Source: Pseudarthrobacter sp. AL07 (lineage in GTDB: Bacteria > Actinomycetota > Actinomycetes > Actinomycetales > Micrococcaceae). From it: a stretch of DNA of 64,000 nucleotides. The notes under the pieces were generated by a model. It ran no database searches. It was not told the DNA's origin and saw nothing but the letters and a program-made list of their open reading frames with translations. The stretch lies in NCBI RefSeq assembly GCF_029960665.1, contig NZ_JASBRB010000009.1, positions 49,054 through 113,053 of the forward strand, written 5' to 3'. This document shows, piece after piece, positions 16,061 to 24,598 of this stretch. Position 1 is the first letter of the stretch. The number at the start of each line of letters is the position of its first letter. Made by a program: the position numbers and the translations under genes.

Positions 16061-16710
16061 CAGTTGAAGACGGGCTCCGACGCTGCCTTCCGGGATGCGA
16101 ACGAGCTCAGCACACCGGTCCGGGCGAGGCCGCGGGTGGCGATCCAGGACAGCGCGCCCGCAATCACCGCGCCGGAGATGGTGCAGAACACGATGTAGGC
16201 GAGCTTGTCGCCGGGCTCGTAGGCGATGTTCCAGCCCCACGGCAGAAACGAGTCGTTGAGGCCGCAGAACAGCCCCGCCCCGGCACCGGCCAGCAGCGCG
16301 GCGATGAGGTTGTATTTCTGGTGCAGGAAGGATTTGAACCGGAAGTTGCCGTACACCAGCAGGAAGAACACCAGTTCGGCGCCCAGGCCCTGGAGGAGTC
16401 CGGAGATCAGCACCGTGGCGCCGTACTGCGAGCCCATGATGAGTTCGCCGGTGGCGGCCACAGTTTCGCAGAAGAGCGCCGCGCCGGGTTTACGGATGAT
16501 GAGCATGCCCAACACTGCCGGGATCATCCAGCCGCCGGCGATCAGGCCGGTCAGCGGGGGGTAAACGGCGTTCATGGGGGCGGAAATGATGCCGGCGCCC
16601 TGGGACCAGGCCCAGAAGATGACGCCGCCGGTGATGGCGATGAGCGCCGCCACCACGATGTCCACAACACGCCAGGTATTGCCGGTCTTTTTGAATGCTG
16701 CAGTTGTCAT
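16060..16710 (-). CDS. ykoE: ECF transporter S component, YkoE type (thiamine/HMP)
   Basis: 216-residue membrane protein with five or six hydrophobic segments. The sequence matches the YkoE family: VDIVVAALIAITGGVIFWAW, then a central GELIMGSQYGATVLISGLLQGLGAE block typical of this substrate-binding subunit. It is the first gene after a TPP riboswitch, so it should bring in thiamine or its hydroxymethylpyrimidine precursor. A Shine-Dalgarno-like AGGAGGA lies just upstream of ATG 16710 and is the likely target of riboswitch control. Confidence 0.9.
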   Translation of the reverse strand: MTTAAFKKTGNTWRVVDIVVAALIAITGGVIFWAWSQGAGIISAPMNAVYPPLTGLIAGGWMIPAVLGMLIIRKPGAALFCETVAATGELIMGSQYGATVLISGLLQGLGAELVFFLLVYGNFRFKSFLHQKYNLIAALLAGAGAGLFCGLNDSFLPWGWNIAYEPGDKLAYIVFCTISGAVIAGALSWIATRGLARTGVLSSFASRKAASEPVFN

Positions 16711-16788
16711 ATTGTCCTCCTGAGGAACAGGAGGGGAAAGTGCCCCAGTAAGCGGCGCTGCCGCCGTTGCCGGACACTTCGAGAACTC

Positions 16789-16910
16789 GACTCCCTTGCG
16801 CCGGTACTAGCCGGATCAGGTTCGAGGGTCTGCGGCTGTCCGCACTCTCAGCGCCAGCCTGCGGTTCCCTGGCAATGCCAGTGATGTCCGACGGCGGCGC
16901 TCCCCTGTCG
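16789..16910 (-). promoter_or_regulatory. TPP (THI-box) riboswitch
   Basis: On the minus strand the RNA begins GACAGGGGAGCGCC near 16910 and ends in GGCGCAAGGGAGTC near 16789. The invariant blocks GCTGAGAGTGCGG, CCCTCGAACCTGATC and CTAGTACCGGCG are present in order. It precedes ykoE by about 80 bases. Established function: binding thiamine pyrophosphate turns off expression of thiamine genes. A CTCC/GGAG-containing segment before the start suggests control of translation. Confidence 0.95.
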
Positions 16911-16972
16911 TAATAAATCTGCCCTGATGGGCGTGCTCCAGTTTACACCGCGGGCGGGGTAGATTGTGGGCC

Positions 16973-17515
16973 ATGACTGCCAACAACCCGACTGTGACTG
17001 CGTTCAATCCCGACGCGACGGTGCCCCAGCCGGCGGGGCTGCTGGAGGCCCTGATCGCCCGCATCGAGGGCGAGGTCAGCGAGCTGCAGTTTCCCCATTT
17101 CACCAGGGATGATTCCCTCAACCTGGGGCTGCTGCTGGTGGAGCTCGGCAAATCGCGCCGGCTGCCTATCGCGATCGACATCACGAAGGGTGACCAAGTC
17201 CTTTTCCATGTTGCCCTGGACGGGGCCACCCCCGACAACGAGCACTGGATCCGGGCGAAGCAGCGCACCGCCGCCAGGTATGAGATCCCGTCGTTGCTGG
17301 TGGGCCTCCGCGGCCGGCTGCACGGCGGCCGGATCGAGGACCACGGCTGGTTCGATGAGTCCACCTACGCCCCGCACGGCGGCTGCTTCCCGGTCTACGT
17401 CGCCGGCGTGGGCGCCGTAGCCACGGTGACGGTCTCGGGCCTGCCCCAACAGCAGGACCACGATCTCGTGGTGGAGGCCCTGCGGGAGATTCTGGAGTCC
17501 ATGCAGCCGGGTTAG
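16973..17515 (+). CDS. UPF0303 / HbpS-like haem-degrading-domain protein
   Basis: 180 residues of the UPF0303/DUF336 (HbpS-like) fold. Indicators are LNLGLLLVELGKSRRLPIAIDI, the GATPDNEHWIRAKQRTA segment and the C-terminal VAGVGAVATVTVSGLPQQQDHDLVVEAL. Members bind haem, cobalamin or small cofactors; some haem-degrading activity has been described for the family, but function here is inferred. ATG 16973 is used rather than TTG 16964. Divergent from ykoE with the TPP riboswitch between. Confidence 0.8.
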   Translation: MTANNPTVTAFNPDATVPQPAGLLEALIARIEGEVSELQFPHFTRDDSLNLGLLLVELGKSRRLPIAIDITKGDQVLFHVALDGATPDNEHWIRAKQRTAARYEIPSLLVGLRGRLHGGRIEDHGWFDESTYAPHGGCFPVYVAGVGAVATVTVSGLPQQQDHDLVVEALREILESMQPG

Positions 17516-17556
17516 GCTAAAGACAGTCCCGGATCCGCTCACAAGGAGTTCAACGA

Positions 17557-17820
17557 ATGAACCTGTTCATCAAGCTGCTCGGCACCGCAATCAGCCTCGG
17601 CGCCGGATTCGTCGGCACCAAGATGGTCAATACCGTGTGGGAAAAGTCCACCGGCCGGAAGCCTCCCACCGGCAAGGATGAAGACACCCCCACGAGCCTC
17701 CGCTCAGCGCTGACGTTCGCGCTTATTTCGGCCTCGGTCAGCACCATCATCCAGGTGCTGGCCAACCGCGGCACACAGCGGGCCATTACCCGCTTCGCCA
17801 AGTCCCAGGACATCGTCTAA
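17557..17820 (+). CDS. DUF4235 membrane protein
   Basis: 87 residues with two probable membrane segments (about 3-27 and 51-69) and a charged loop (EKSTGRKPPTGKDED). This matches DUF4235, an actinobacterial family of unknown role. AAGGAG lies upstream of ATG 17557. It stands alone between the HbpS-like gene and the convergent mrp operon; a long inverted repeat follows the stop codon. Confidence 0.85.
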   Translation: MNLFIKLLGTAISLGAGFVGTKMVNTVWEKSTGRKPPTGKDEDTPTSLRSALTFALISASVSTIIQVLANRGTQRAITRFAKSQDIV

Positions 17821-17836
17821 GCGCACCACCAACCCA

Positions 17837-17901
17837 TGAGTTTTTGTCCAGCTAAAGGCCTCCAAACGGCCCTGACGCCGTGTTATCTGGACAAAAACTC
17901 A
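17837..17901. repeat. Long inverted repeat P2 (GAGTTTTTGTCCAG)
   Basis: Arms 17837-17851 and 17887-17901 (TGAGTTTTTGTCCAG and its complement) are perfect over 15 bp; a CTA/TTAT block extends the pairing with one mismatch. The loop is about 35 nt. It lies between the convergent stops of DUF4235 (17820) and mnhG (17938). Confidence 0.85.
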
Positions 17902-17937
17902 CGCGCGGGGCGGGACGCTGGCATCGGCGAATGAGGC

Positions 17938-18360
17938 TCAGTCCCGCCGGCCGCCGTCGTCCGCTTCATCCCGGGAGGAGTCATCCCGGGCGGATTGTGC
18001 CGCCTTCTGAACCACGGCGTCGAGTTCATCGGAGCTGAGCAGCTCGCGGTGCAGGTGCTTGGTGCGGTACCCGGCGCGGCCCACCATGTGGGCAGAAACC
18101 GGCACGGTCAGCAGCTGGAAAATCCAGGCCACGAGCAGCGCGGGCCACACCCACCAGGTGCGCATCTGCAGGCCGATGGCCGCAAGGAGCAGGAACAGCC
18201 CCAGCACCTGGGGCTTGGTGGCCGCGTGCATGCGGCTGAGCAGGTCCGGAAAGCGGAGCAGTCCGACGGCGGCGGCGAGGGACATGAGGGCACCCACCAC
18301 CAGGAACACCGCCGACACGGTATCGATGACGTTATCAACCACGCTGGCCTCAGGATTCAT
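17938..18360 (-). CDS. mnhG: Mrp/Mnh Na+/H+ antiporter subunit G
   Basis: 140 residues. Three hydrophobic segments, with the family pattern LLRFPDLLSRMHAATKPQVLGL, identify MnhG/MrpG. The C-terminal tail is highly charged (SARDDSSRDEADDGGRRD). I start at ATG 18360, which overlaps mnhF by 11 bases. Last gene of the operon A(B)-C-D-E-F-G, whose product is a multi-subunit Na+/H+ antiporter related to respiratory complex I and is used for pH and sodium balance. Confidence 0.9.
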   Translation of the reverse strand: MNPEASVVDNVIDTVSAVFLVVGALMSLAAAVGLLRFPDLLSRMHAATKPQVLGLFLLLAAIGLQMRTWWVWPALLVAWIFQLLTVPVSAHMVGRAGYRTKHLHRELLSSDELDAVVQKAAQSARDDSSRDEADDGGRRD

Positions 18361-18628
18361 TGGCTTGCTCCCGACGGTCGGCCACAAAGCGCGCAACTGT
18401 CACTGACCCGATGAAGCCGACAATGGAAAGCGCCACCAGCAGCATCAGGTTGTTCAGGTGCCGGTTGACGGCCATATCGATACACAGGGCCGCGCCGAGG
18501 ATCGCAAGCAGGACGTCGGAGGCCAGCACCCTGTCCAGCAGCGACGGGCCGCGGGAGATCCTGATGATGGCTCCCGCCGCTGCCAGCGAAAGAATGACTG
18601 CCGTAACAGCCAGAACGGTCTGCATCAT
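18350..18628 (-). CDS. mnhF: Mrp/Mnh antiporter subunit F
   Basis: 92 residues with three membrane helices. The RISRGPSLLDRVLASDVLLAI stretch is the MnhF signature; the rest (LLVALSIVGFIGSVTVARF) is typical of the family. Overlaps mnhE by four bases, so translation is coupled. A minor subunit of the antiporter complex in the membrane. Confidence 0.92.
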   Translation of the reverse strand: MMQTVLAVTAVILSLAAAGAIIRISRGPSLLDRVLASDVLLAILGAALCIDMAVNRHLNNLMLLVALSIVGFIGSVTVARFVADRREQANES

Positions 18629-19170
18629 GCTGCGGCCTCCTGCCGGATTGCTTCGAGTTCTTCGCGGGAACCCATAATCCTGATCAGGCCCGCCTCGATC
18701 GAGCGGACTTCCCTGCGCAGGTTCTCGACCTCTTCCGGGCTGCTGACGTTGAGCCCGTGGAGGTACAAGGTGGACGTTGACCGGTCCACTTCCACCACCA
18801 GGGAGCCCGGGATCAGGGAGATCACGTGCCCGGTGGCGGTGACCATGAGGTCCTGGTGGCTCCGCAACGGCACTGCGACGACGGAGCTGATGACCCGGGG
18901 TCCGCGGACAGCCGCCAAGTACATGACCTCAACGCTCGCTGCCGCCACCCTGCCCAGGAAACGCAGGGCAAATGGCACGGCGTGAAGAATGTTGAAGCGG
19001 CCGCTGACTTCTACCGGCGGCAGGTAGAACATCCGGGCCACGAGCACGGCCAGCAACGCGCCGAACAGCAGGCTACCGGGGCTGAAGTCCTGCCACAGGG
19101 CGCCCCAGACGATCACCAGCCATACCAGCAGGGGCAGCTCCTGGCGCAGGGAAATCCGCCGGCGGCTCAT
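18625..19170 (-). CDS. mnhE: Mrp/Mnh antiporter subunit E
   Basis: 181 residues. Two or three N-terminal membrane segments, then the conserved cytoplasmic part around NVSSPEEVENLRREVRSIEAGLIRIMGS. The element PGSLVVEVDRSTSTLYLHGL is characteristic of MnhE. ATG overlaps the mnhD stop by four bases. In the complex it is part of the accessory E-F-G group. Confidence 0.92.
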   Translation of the reverse strand: MSRRRISLRQELPLLVWLVIVWGALWQDFSPGSLLFGALLAVLVARMFYLPPVEVSGRFNILHAVPFALRFLGRVAAASVEVMYLAAVRGPRVISSVVAVPLRSHQDLMVTATGHVISLIPGSLVVEVDRSTSTLYLHGLNVSSPEEVENLRREVRSIEAGLIRIMGSREELEAIRQEAAA

Positions 19171-20774
19171 TTGCCTCCTCCGTCTTTCAGTGCCATCGAG
19201 GGAACCTGCGTGTCCTCGCCCAGAACGGCCTGAATGTAGGCGGATCTGTCCAGCATTTCGTGGGCGGCCTGGTCCGAGACGGTGAACAACGGGCCGGCGA
19301 AGACCGTCAGTGACACGCCCAGCGCCACCAGGCCCAGCGTTGAACCCACCATGGTCCGGGGCAGCAGCGTGACATTCTTGCGGCCGGCCCGGCTGCCGGT
19401 GTCCGAATCCTCGGGCGCAGCCAGCAAGACGGGGTCCGGGTGCTCGGCGTCCGAGGGCTTGCGCCAGAACGCGCGGTTCCAGACCCGTGCGACAGCCAGC
19501 AGGGTTAGGAGGCTGGTGACCACGCCGCCGATCACCAGGGCGTAGGCCAACGGCGTGCCCAGTTCGATGCCCGCCTGGATGAGCCCCACCTTCCCCAGGA
19601 ACCCGGAGAACGGTGGGATCCCGGCCATGTTCATGGCGGGTATAAAGAACAGCAGGGCCAGCATGGGTGACAGCGTGGCCAGGCCTGCCAACCTGTCCAC
19701 GGAAGAGCTGCCGCCACGGCGTTCGATCAGGCCCGTGACCATGAAAAGGCTGGTCTGAATGGTGATGTGGTGGGCCACGTAGAACACGGCGGCGCCAAGC
19801 CCGGCCACCGAGGACATAGCCAGCCCAAACACCATGTATCCGATGTGACTCACCAAGGTGAAGGACAACAGACGTTTGATGTCGCTCTGCGCCAAGGCGC
19901 CAAGGATTCCCACCACCATGGTCAGCAGCGCCGCCACCATCAGCGGAGTGTTCAGGCTGTCCCCCGGGAAGAGCAGGGTCTCCGTGCGCACCATCGCGTA
20001 GACCCCGATTTTGGTCAGCAGGCCAGCGAATACCGCGGTGACCGGCGCGGGCGCCGTGGGGTAGGAGTCAGGCAGCCAGAAGGAGAGCGGGAACACGGCC
20101 GCCTTGATGCCGAAGGCCACCAGGAGCATCACGTGCAGCAGGGTCCGGGTTCCCCCGTCCAGGTCCGCAAGCTTAATGGCGAGATCGGCCATGTTCACGG
20201 TTCCGGTGGCGCCGTAGACCATGGCGATGGAGATCAGGAACAGCACCGAAGACACCACGGAGACCACCACGTACGTGACGCCGGCGCGGATGCGCGGGCC
20301 GGTTCCGCCCAACGTCATCAGCACATAGCTTGCCGTCAGCAGGATCTCGAAACCGACGTACAGGTTGAACAGGTCACCGGACAGGAACGCGTTGGAGACC
20401 CCGGCTACCAGGATCAGATAGGTGGGGTGGAAGATCGACACCGGCGCGTCGTGGTCGCCGTCGGCCATGCCCTGCCCGGTGGCATAGACCAGCACGGCGA
20501 GGCTGATGGCCGACGACACCACGAGCATGAGGGACGAGAACTGGTCCACCACCATCGTGATGCCCCACGGCGGCAGCCAGCCACCGATATTCACGGCGGC
20601 GGTTCCGCCGTCCCACACGGAGCCCAGCAGCAGGCACTCCAGCACGAGCGTCAGGGACAGCACCCCGATGCTCACCGCGCGCTGGGCGCGGGAGTGACGG
20701 ATCAGGAGGAAGGCCAGGGCAGCACCGAGGATGGGAAGAACGACGGCGAGCGGGGCAAAGCTTGCGATGTTCAC
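19167..20774 (-). CDS. mnhD: Mrp/Mnh antiporter subunit D (complex I NuoM/N-like)
   Basis: 535 residues with about 14 hydrophobic helices, homologous to proton-pumping NADH dehydrogenase subunits. Family features include GVSNAFLSGDLFNLYVGFE with its conserved Glu, the lysine-bearing VAFGIKAAVFPLSFWLPDSY region and LLSFTLVSHIGYM. A non-membrane insert (about residues 430-460, SDAEHPDPVLLAAPEDSD) lies near the C-terminus. GTG start overlaps mnhC by four bases. Confidence 0.93.
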   Translation of the reverse strand: MNIASFAPLAVVLPILGAALAFLLIRHSRAQRAVSIGVLSLTLVLECLLLGSVWDGGTAAVNIGGWLPPWGITMVVDQFSSLMLVVSSAISLAVLVYATGQGMADGDHDAPVSIFHPTYLILVAGVSNAFLSGDLFNLYVGFEILLTASYVLMTLGGTGPRIRAGVTYVVVSVVSSVLFLISIAMVYGATGTVNMADLAIKLADLDGGTRTLLHVMLLVAFGIKAAVFPLSFWLPDSYPTAPAPVTAVFAGLLTKIGVYAMVRTETLLFPGDSLNTPLMVAALLTMVVGILGALAQSDIKRLLSFTLVSHIGYMVFGLAMSSVAGLGAAVFYVAHHITIQTSLFMVTGLIERRGGSSSVDRLAGLATLSPMLALLFFIPAMNMAGIPPFSGFLGKVGLIQAGIELGTPLAYALVIGGVVTSLLTLLAVARVWNRAFWRKPSDAEHPDPVLLAAPEDSDTGSRAGRKNVTLLPRTMVGSTLGLVALGVSLTVFAGPLFTVSDQAAHEMLDRSAYIQAVLGEDTQVPSMALKDGGGK

Positions 20775-21364
20775 TTCACACCTCCTTCGGGACCAGGGGT
20801 TACGTTCTGCGAGCCGGGTTGCTCTTCAGCGGCGGCATCCGCGGCAGGAATCTCCTTGGCCCCGACCGTGACAAAACCGCCGGACGCTTCCGGGCGCTCC
20901 GCCGTCGGGGGGTGGTCAGAGACGGCGCCCCCGTCGCTGCCGAGCATGGTCAGGGGAAACTCGGACGTTTCGGCTGGGATAGGGGCATCATCCTCGGCAT
21001 CGAAGCGGGGCGTCTCGGCGACGCGGAGGTCCTCGACGTCGTCCTGGATCTCATCCTGGCGGGCCAGGACCCACGTGCGGTAAATGATGCCGAGCATAAA
21101 GGCCGTCACTGCGAAGGAGATCACGATCGACGTGAGGATCAGCGCCTGCGGAAGGGGGTCCGAGTACTCCTGGGCGGCGGTGTCCTTGTTGTACAGCGGC
21201 GCCAGCCCGGCATAGCCGCCGGTGGCCAGGATCAGCAGGTTGGTGGCGTTGGCCAACAGCATCAGTCCCAACAGCACCCGGGTGAGGCTGCGTTCCAGGA
21301 TCAGGTAGATCCCGCACGCATACAGGGCACCCATGACGGTCAGCAGAGTCAGGTTGATGCTCAT
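20771..21364 (-). CDS. mnhC: Mrp/Mnh antiporter subunit C (NuoK-like)
   Basis: 197 residues. The first 115 form the NuoK-like three-helix core (LLGLMLLANATNLLIL, then DPLPQALILTSIVISFAVTAF). The remaining 80 residues are an acidic, Pro/Ala-rich hydrophilic tail that exceeds the usual MrpC length of about 110-120. ATG overlaps the mnhA stop by four bases. Confidence 0.92.
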   Translation of the reverse strand: MSINLTLLTVMGALYACGIYLILERSLTRVLLGLMLLANATNLLILATGGYAGLAPLYNKDTAAQEYSDPLPQALILTSIVISFAVTAFMLGIIYRTWVLARQDEIQDDVEDLRVAETPRFDAEDDAPIPAETSEFPLTMLGSDGGAVSDHPPTAERPEASGGFVTVGAKEIPAADAAAEEQPGSQNVTPGPEGGVK

Positions 21365-24300
21365 CCTTGGTCCGTAGCGGCGGCGCCGGCGGGGACGCCC
21401 ACGGGCTCCTGCACCCGGGCAGCGGCAGGGTCGTGGTCGGTTGGCAGGTCTTCGGCAGGAGCAGTCCGCTGCTCTTCGAAGTGTTCGTCGATCTCGGAGC
21501 CCAGGCTCCGCAGAACGTCCAGCACCAGGCCGATCACCACGATGTACACGCCGATGTCGAAAATGGTGGACGTGACGAACTTGATGTCCCCGAATACCGG
21601 AAGCCAGAGTTCAATGATGGCGGTCTGCAATACCTGGCCGCCCAGCAGCAGCGGCACCACACCGGAGGCGGCCGCCGTAGCGAGCCCGATCCCCAGCAGC
21701 GTCCCGGCGCCGACCGGGGTGGCCTCGCGCAGTTCGAACCGGCCACCGGCCAGGTACCGGATGGCCAAGGCAAGCCCGGCAGTCAAACCGCCGGCGAATC
21801 CGCCGCCCGGCAGATTATGGCCGGCCAGAAGAAGGTAGAGCGAGAAGATGATCAGAGAGTGGAAGATCAGCCGGGTGACCACTTCAAAGATAATGGAGCG
21901 CCGTTCCGGTGCCAGGGTGCGCCCCGCCACAATCCAGGCGTCCCGGGCGGAGGCTGCGAATTTGCGGCTGATGGCCAGAGCTGCTGCGTCCCGCGACCCT
22001 GGTTCCACCGCAACCTGGCGGCCAACGCTGCCCTCGGCGATAGTGTCAGGGACCCTGCTCCGGTCTCCACGGCCGCGGACGAAGATAAGGCTGGCCACCC
22101 CTGTGGCGGCCAGGGCCAGGACTGATATTTCACCGAAGGTGTCCCAGGCGCGGATGTCCACCAGCGTCACGTTGACGATGTTCAGACCGCCGCCGCCTTC
22201 ATAGGCGAGGCGGGGGAATTCCAAGGACACCGGGGCGGCCACCCGGGCGCCCATGGCGTGGATGGCGGCGAAGACCATCGTGATTCCGAAAGCCGCCCCG
22301 ATGATCACCCGGACCACCCGGTACTTGCCGCCGGTGCGGTCGCGGAGTTCGGCGGGCAGGCTGCGCATGGCCAGGACGAAGGCCACCAGAATGATGGTTT
22401 CCACAAGTACCTGGGTGAGGGCCAGGTCCGGTGCGCCCTGGAGCGCGAACATCAGGGCGATCCCGTATCCGGTCACGGAGACCATCAGCACAGCGAGGAA
22501 CCGTTTGTTGGCCTTGACCGCGGCAAGCGCGCCGATCACAACCCCTGCCCCGACCACCGGCTGCAGCGGCGAGTAGGGGTCGATGAAATAAAGGTTCGCA
22601 GGGAGCGGCTTGCCCGCCATCAGCATGGCCGTCAGCGGCAGGACGAATGCCACGGTGAGGATCACGGCGAGGTAGAAGTACAGCGAACCACGCTGCGTGC
22701 GGCCCGTGATCCAGACGGCGGTGTCATCCAGGGCGCCGATGGTGAGCTGGTAGATGCGGTCGCCGTCGATCCAGCTGGGCACGCGGGACTGCGCGCGGGC
22801 CACCAGGGTTCGTCCGAAGTACATCGCCAGACCCAGCGCGAACGTGAGGGCCGTCAGTCCCAGGGATGCCGTGAAACCGTGCCACAGCGCAAGGTGGCCT
22901 GCCTGCTCGGCCGGTGTGCCGGCGTCGGACGCGGTGGAGGCGAACAGCGCGGCGTAGGGCTGGACCCAGGCGTCCACCGGCGCCGGCCAGAGGCCGTAGA
23001 CGATACTCAGGAGGCTGAGGAGGGCCGGGGCCGCCAGGAAGGAAGGCTTGACCGCCTTGAACGTGGTCCGCTCAATACCCGGCTTCACCGCGAACGCTCC
23101 CCACATAAAGCGGGCACTGTAAGCGAACGTGAGAATGGACCCAATGACGATGCCCACGAGCACCACCATGCTCCAGGCCTCGCCGTCGGATGCGTGGTGG
23201 ACAAAGGCTTCCAGGACGGATTCCTTGGCCACGAACCCTGCGAGCAGCGGGACACCGGCCATCGAGGCGGCACCGATGCCGGCCACAATTCCGAGCGCCC
23301 GCGACGACCGGAATACGCCGGACAGCTGGCGGACATCCCGGGTCCCCGCCTGCTGGTCGATGATGCCAACCACCAGGAAGAGGGTGGCCTTGAAAAGTCC
23401 GTGGGCGAGGAGCATCGCGAGCCCTGCGAGGGCTGCATCCGGCGTGCCCAGGCCCGCGACCATGGTCAGGAACCCCAGCTGGCTGACGGTGCCGTAGGCC
23501 AGGATGAGTTTGATGTCGGTCTGCCGGAGGGCCCGATAGCCGCCTACCAGCATGGTGGCCAGGCCCAGCCCCAGCACGATGATTTGCCAGTACGTGGTGT
23601 CGGAAAATCCCGGGGCGAGCCGCGCCACCAGGTAAATCCCGGCCTTCACCATCGCCGCGGCGTGGAGGTATGCGCTCACCGGGGTGGGAGCCGCCATGGC
23701 TCCGGGAAGCCAGAAGTGGAAGGGAACCAGGGCGGACTTACTGATGGCGCCCGTCAGGATGAGTACGACGGCGGCAGCAACGGTTGCGCCCGAAGGTCCG
23801 CTCACCAGGGTGGGAGCCTGCGCCAGAACCGCCGAAATCCGGTAGGTTCCGGCACTCTGCCCCAGCATGATCAGCCCCACCAGCATGGCCAGTCCGCCCG
23901 CGGTGGTGACCATCAGGGCCTGCAGCGCCGAACGCCGGGCCGCCAGCCTGGTCCGGGCGAAGCCAATCAGCAGGTAGGACAGGATGGTGGTGAGTTCCCA
24001 GAAGATGAACATCAGAAGAAGGTCGTCAGCGATCACCAGGCCAAACATCACTCCCGCGAAGGCGAGGAATTGGGCGGCGAACCCACCCAGATCCCGGTCT
24101 TCGGGGCTGAAATACCGGGCGCAATAGACGAGCACCAAGGCGCCGACGCCCAGGATCAGCAGCGACATCACCCAGGCAAGGGGATCGAGCCGGAAAGCGA
24201 ATTCAAGATCCAGCCCGGGAATCCACGGGAAGACCTGCGAGACCGCGCCGGCGTCCGAGTACACGGCGCCGTGCTGGAACAGCAGCCAGGCAAAGGATGC

Positions 24301-24405
24301 AGCGGGCACAGCCGCCAGCGCGTAGAAAGCGTTGCGCCCCCACGCCCTGAAGAGAAACGGCGCCACGGCGGCCACCGCAAAGTGCACGGCAAGAACTGTG
24401 ATCAC
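21361..24405 (-). CDS. mnhA: Mrp/Mnh antiporter fused subunits A and B
   Basis: 1014 residues. The N-terminal 500 residues are the NuoL-like proton channel (MFIFWELTTILSYLLIGF, FHFWLPGAMAAPTPVSAYLHAAAMVKAG); more helices follow. The last 150 residues, beginning about IIFEVVTRLIFHSLIIFSLYLLLAG, are MnhB, so the expected separate mnhB gene is missing because it is fused. GTG 24405 has GGAG seven bases upstream. First gene of the operon; four TGTCAGG-type repeats lie in the upstream gap. Fusion of A and B is known in some bacteria. Confidence 0.93.
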   Translation of the reverse strand: MITVLAVHFAVAAVAPFLFRAWGRNAFYALAAVPAASFAWLLFQHGAVYSDAGAVSQVFPWIPGLDLEFAFRLDPLAWVMSLLILGVGALVLVYCARYFSPEDRDLGGFAAQFLAFAGVMFGLVIADDLLLMFIFWELTTILSYLLIGFARTRLAARRSALQALMVTTAGGLAMLVGLIMLGQSAGTYRISAVLAQAPTLVSGPSGATVAAAVVLILTGAISKSALVPFHFWLPGAMAAPTPVSAYLHAAAMVKAGIYLVARLAPGFSDTTYWQIIVLGLGLATMLVGGYRALRQTDIKLILAYGTVSQLGFLTMVAGLGTPDAALAGLAMLLAHGLFKATLFLVVGIIDQQAGTRDVRQLSGVFRSSRALGIVAGIGAASMAGVPLLAGFVAKESVLEAFVHHASDGEAWSMVVLVGIVIGSILTFAYSARFMWGAFAVKPGIERTTFKAVKPSFLAAPALLSLLSIVYGLWPAPVDAWVQPYAALFASTASDAGTPAEQAGHLALWHGFTASLGLTALTFALGLAMYFGRTLVARAQSRVPSWIDGDRIYQLTIGALDDTAVWITGRTQRGSLYFYLAVILTVAFVLPLTAMLMAGKPLPANLYFIDPYSPLQPVVGAGVVIGALAAVKANKRFLAVLMVSVTGYGIALMFALQGAPDLALTQVLVETIILVAFVLAMRSLPAELRDRTGGKYRVVRVIIGAAFGITMVFAAIHAMGARVAAPVSLEFPRLAYEGGGGLNIVNVTLVDIRAWDTFGEISVLALAATGVASLIFVRGRGDRSRVPDTIAEGSVGRQVAVEPGSRDAAALAISRKFAASARDAWIVAGRTLAPERRSIIFEVVTRLIFHSLIIFSLYLLLAGHNLPGGGFAGGLTAGLALAIRYLAGGRFELREATPVGAGTLLGIGLATAAASGVVPLLLGGQVLQTAIIELWLPVFGDIKFVTSTIFDIGVYIVVIGLVLDVLRSLGSEIDEHFEEQRTAPAEDLPTDHDPAAARVQEPVGVPAGAAATDQG

Positions 24406-24417
24406 TGGTATCTCCGC

Positions 24418-24506
24418 AATGTCAGGGATTCGATTGTCAAAATGTCAGGGCAGGCGGTTCATGTGTCAGGTTCGGTGGCCACAGTTTAGCAAGGCAGCCC
24501 TGACAC
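24418..24506. promoter_or_regulatory. Cluster of TGTCAGG repeats upstream of the mrp operon
   Basis: AATGTCAGGG occurs at 24418 and 24441, TGTGTCAGG at 24462 and the inverted CCCTGACAC at 24498. The direct copies are spaced 23 and 21 bp, about two helical turns, as expected for an operator array. The cluster is 13-100 bp upstream of mnhA and just upstream of the divergent UMF1 gene. No regulator gene is adjacent. Confidence 0.4.
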
Positions 24507-24598
24507 TTCCCCGGACCAAACCACGCCGCCCTGGAATTTCCCCGGTGCTCGGCGTATCATCACCGCCCTGTTCGCCACGGGCGGATACGATTCAGGCT

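Noticed and set aside
13458..16067. Open frame of about 870 codons opposite the ECF transporter genes
   Set aside because: Low-complexity Arg/Ser/Pro product; the minus-strand ABC motifs are definitive.
16061..16240. Extended start for the ECF ATPase gene
   Set aside because: The extra 60 residues are Arg/His-rich antisense of ykoE; ATG 16060 overlaps the ykoE stop as expected in the operon.
21361..24405. Missing mnhB as a damaged operon
   Set aside because: The MnhB domain is present as the C-terminal part of the mnhA product, so the operon is complete.
22258..24489. Long open frame of about 740 codons opposite mnhA
   Set aside because: Gln/Gly/His/Arg-rich antisense product without motifs, while mnhA on the other strand is unmistakable.
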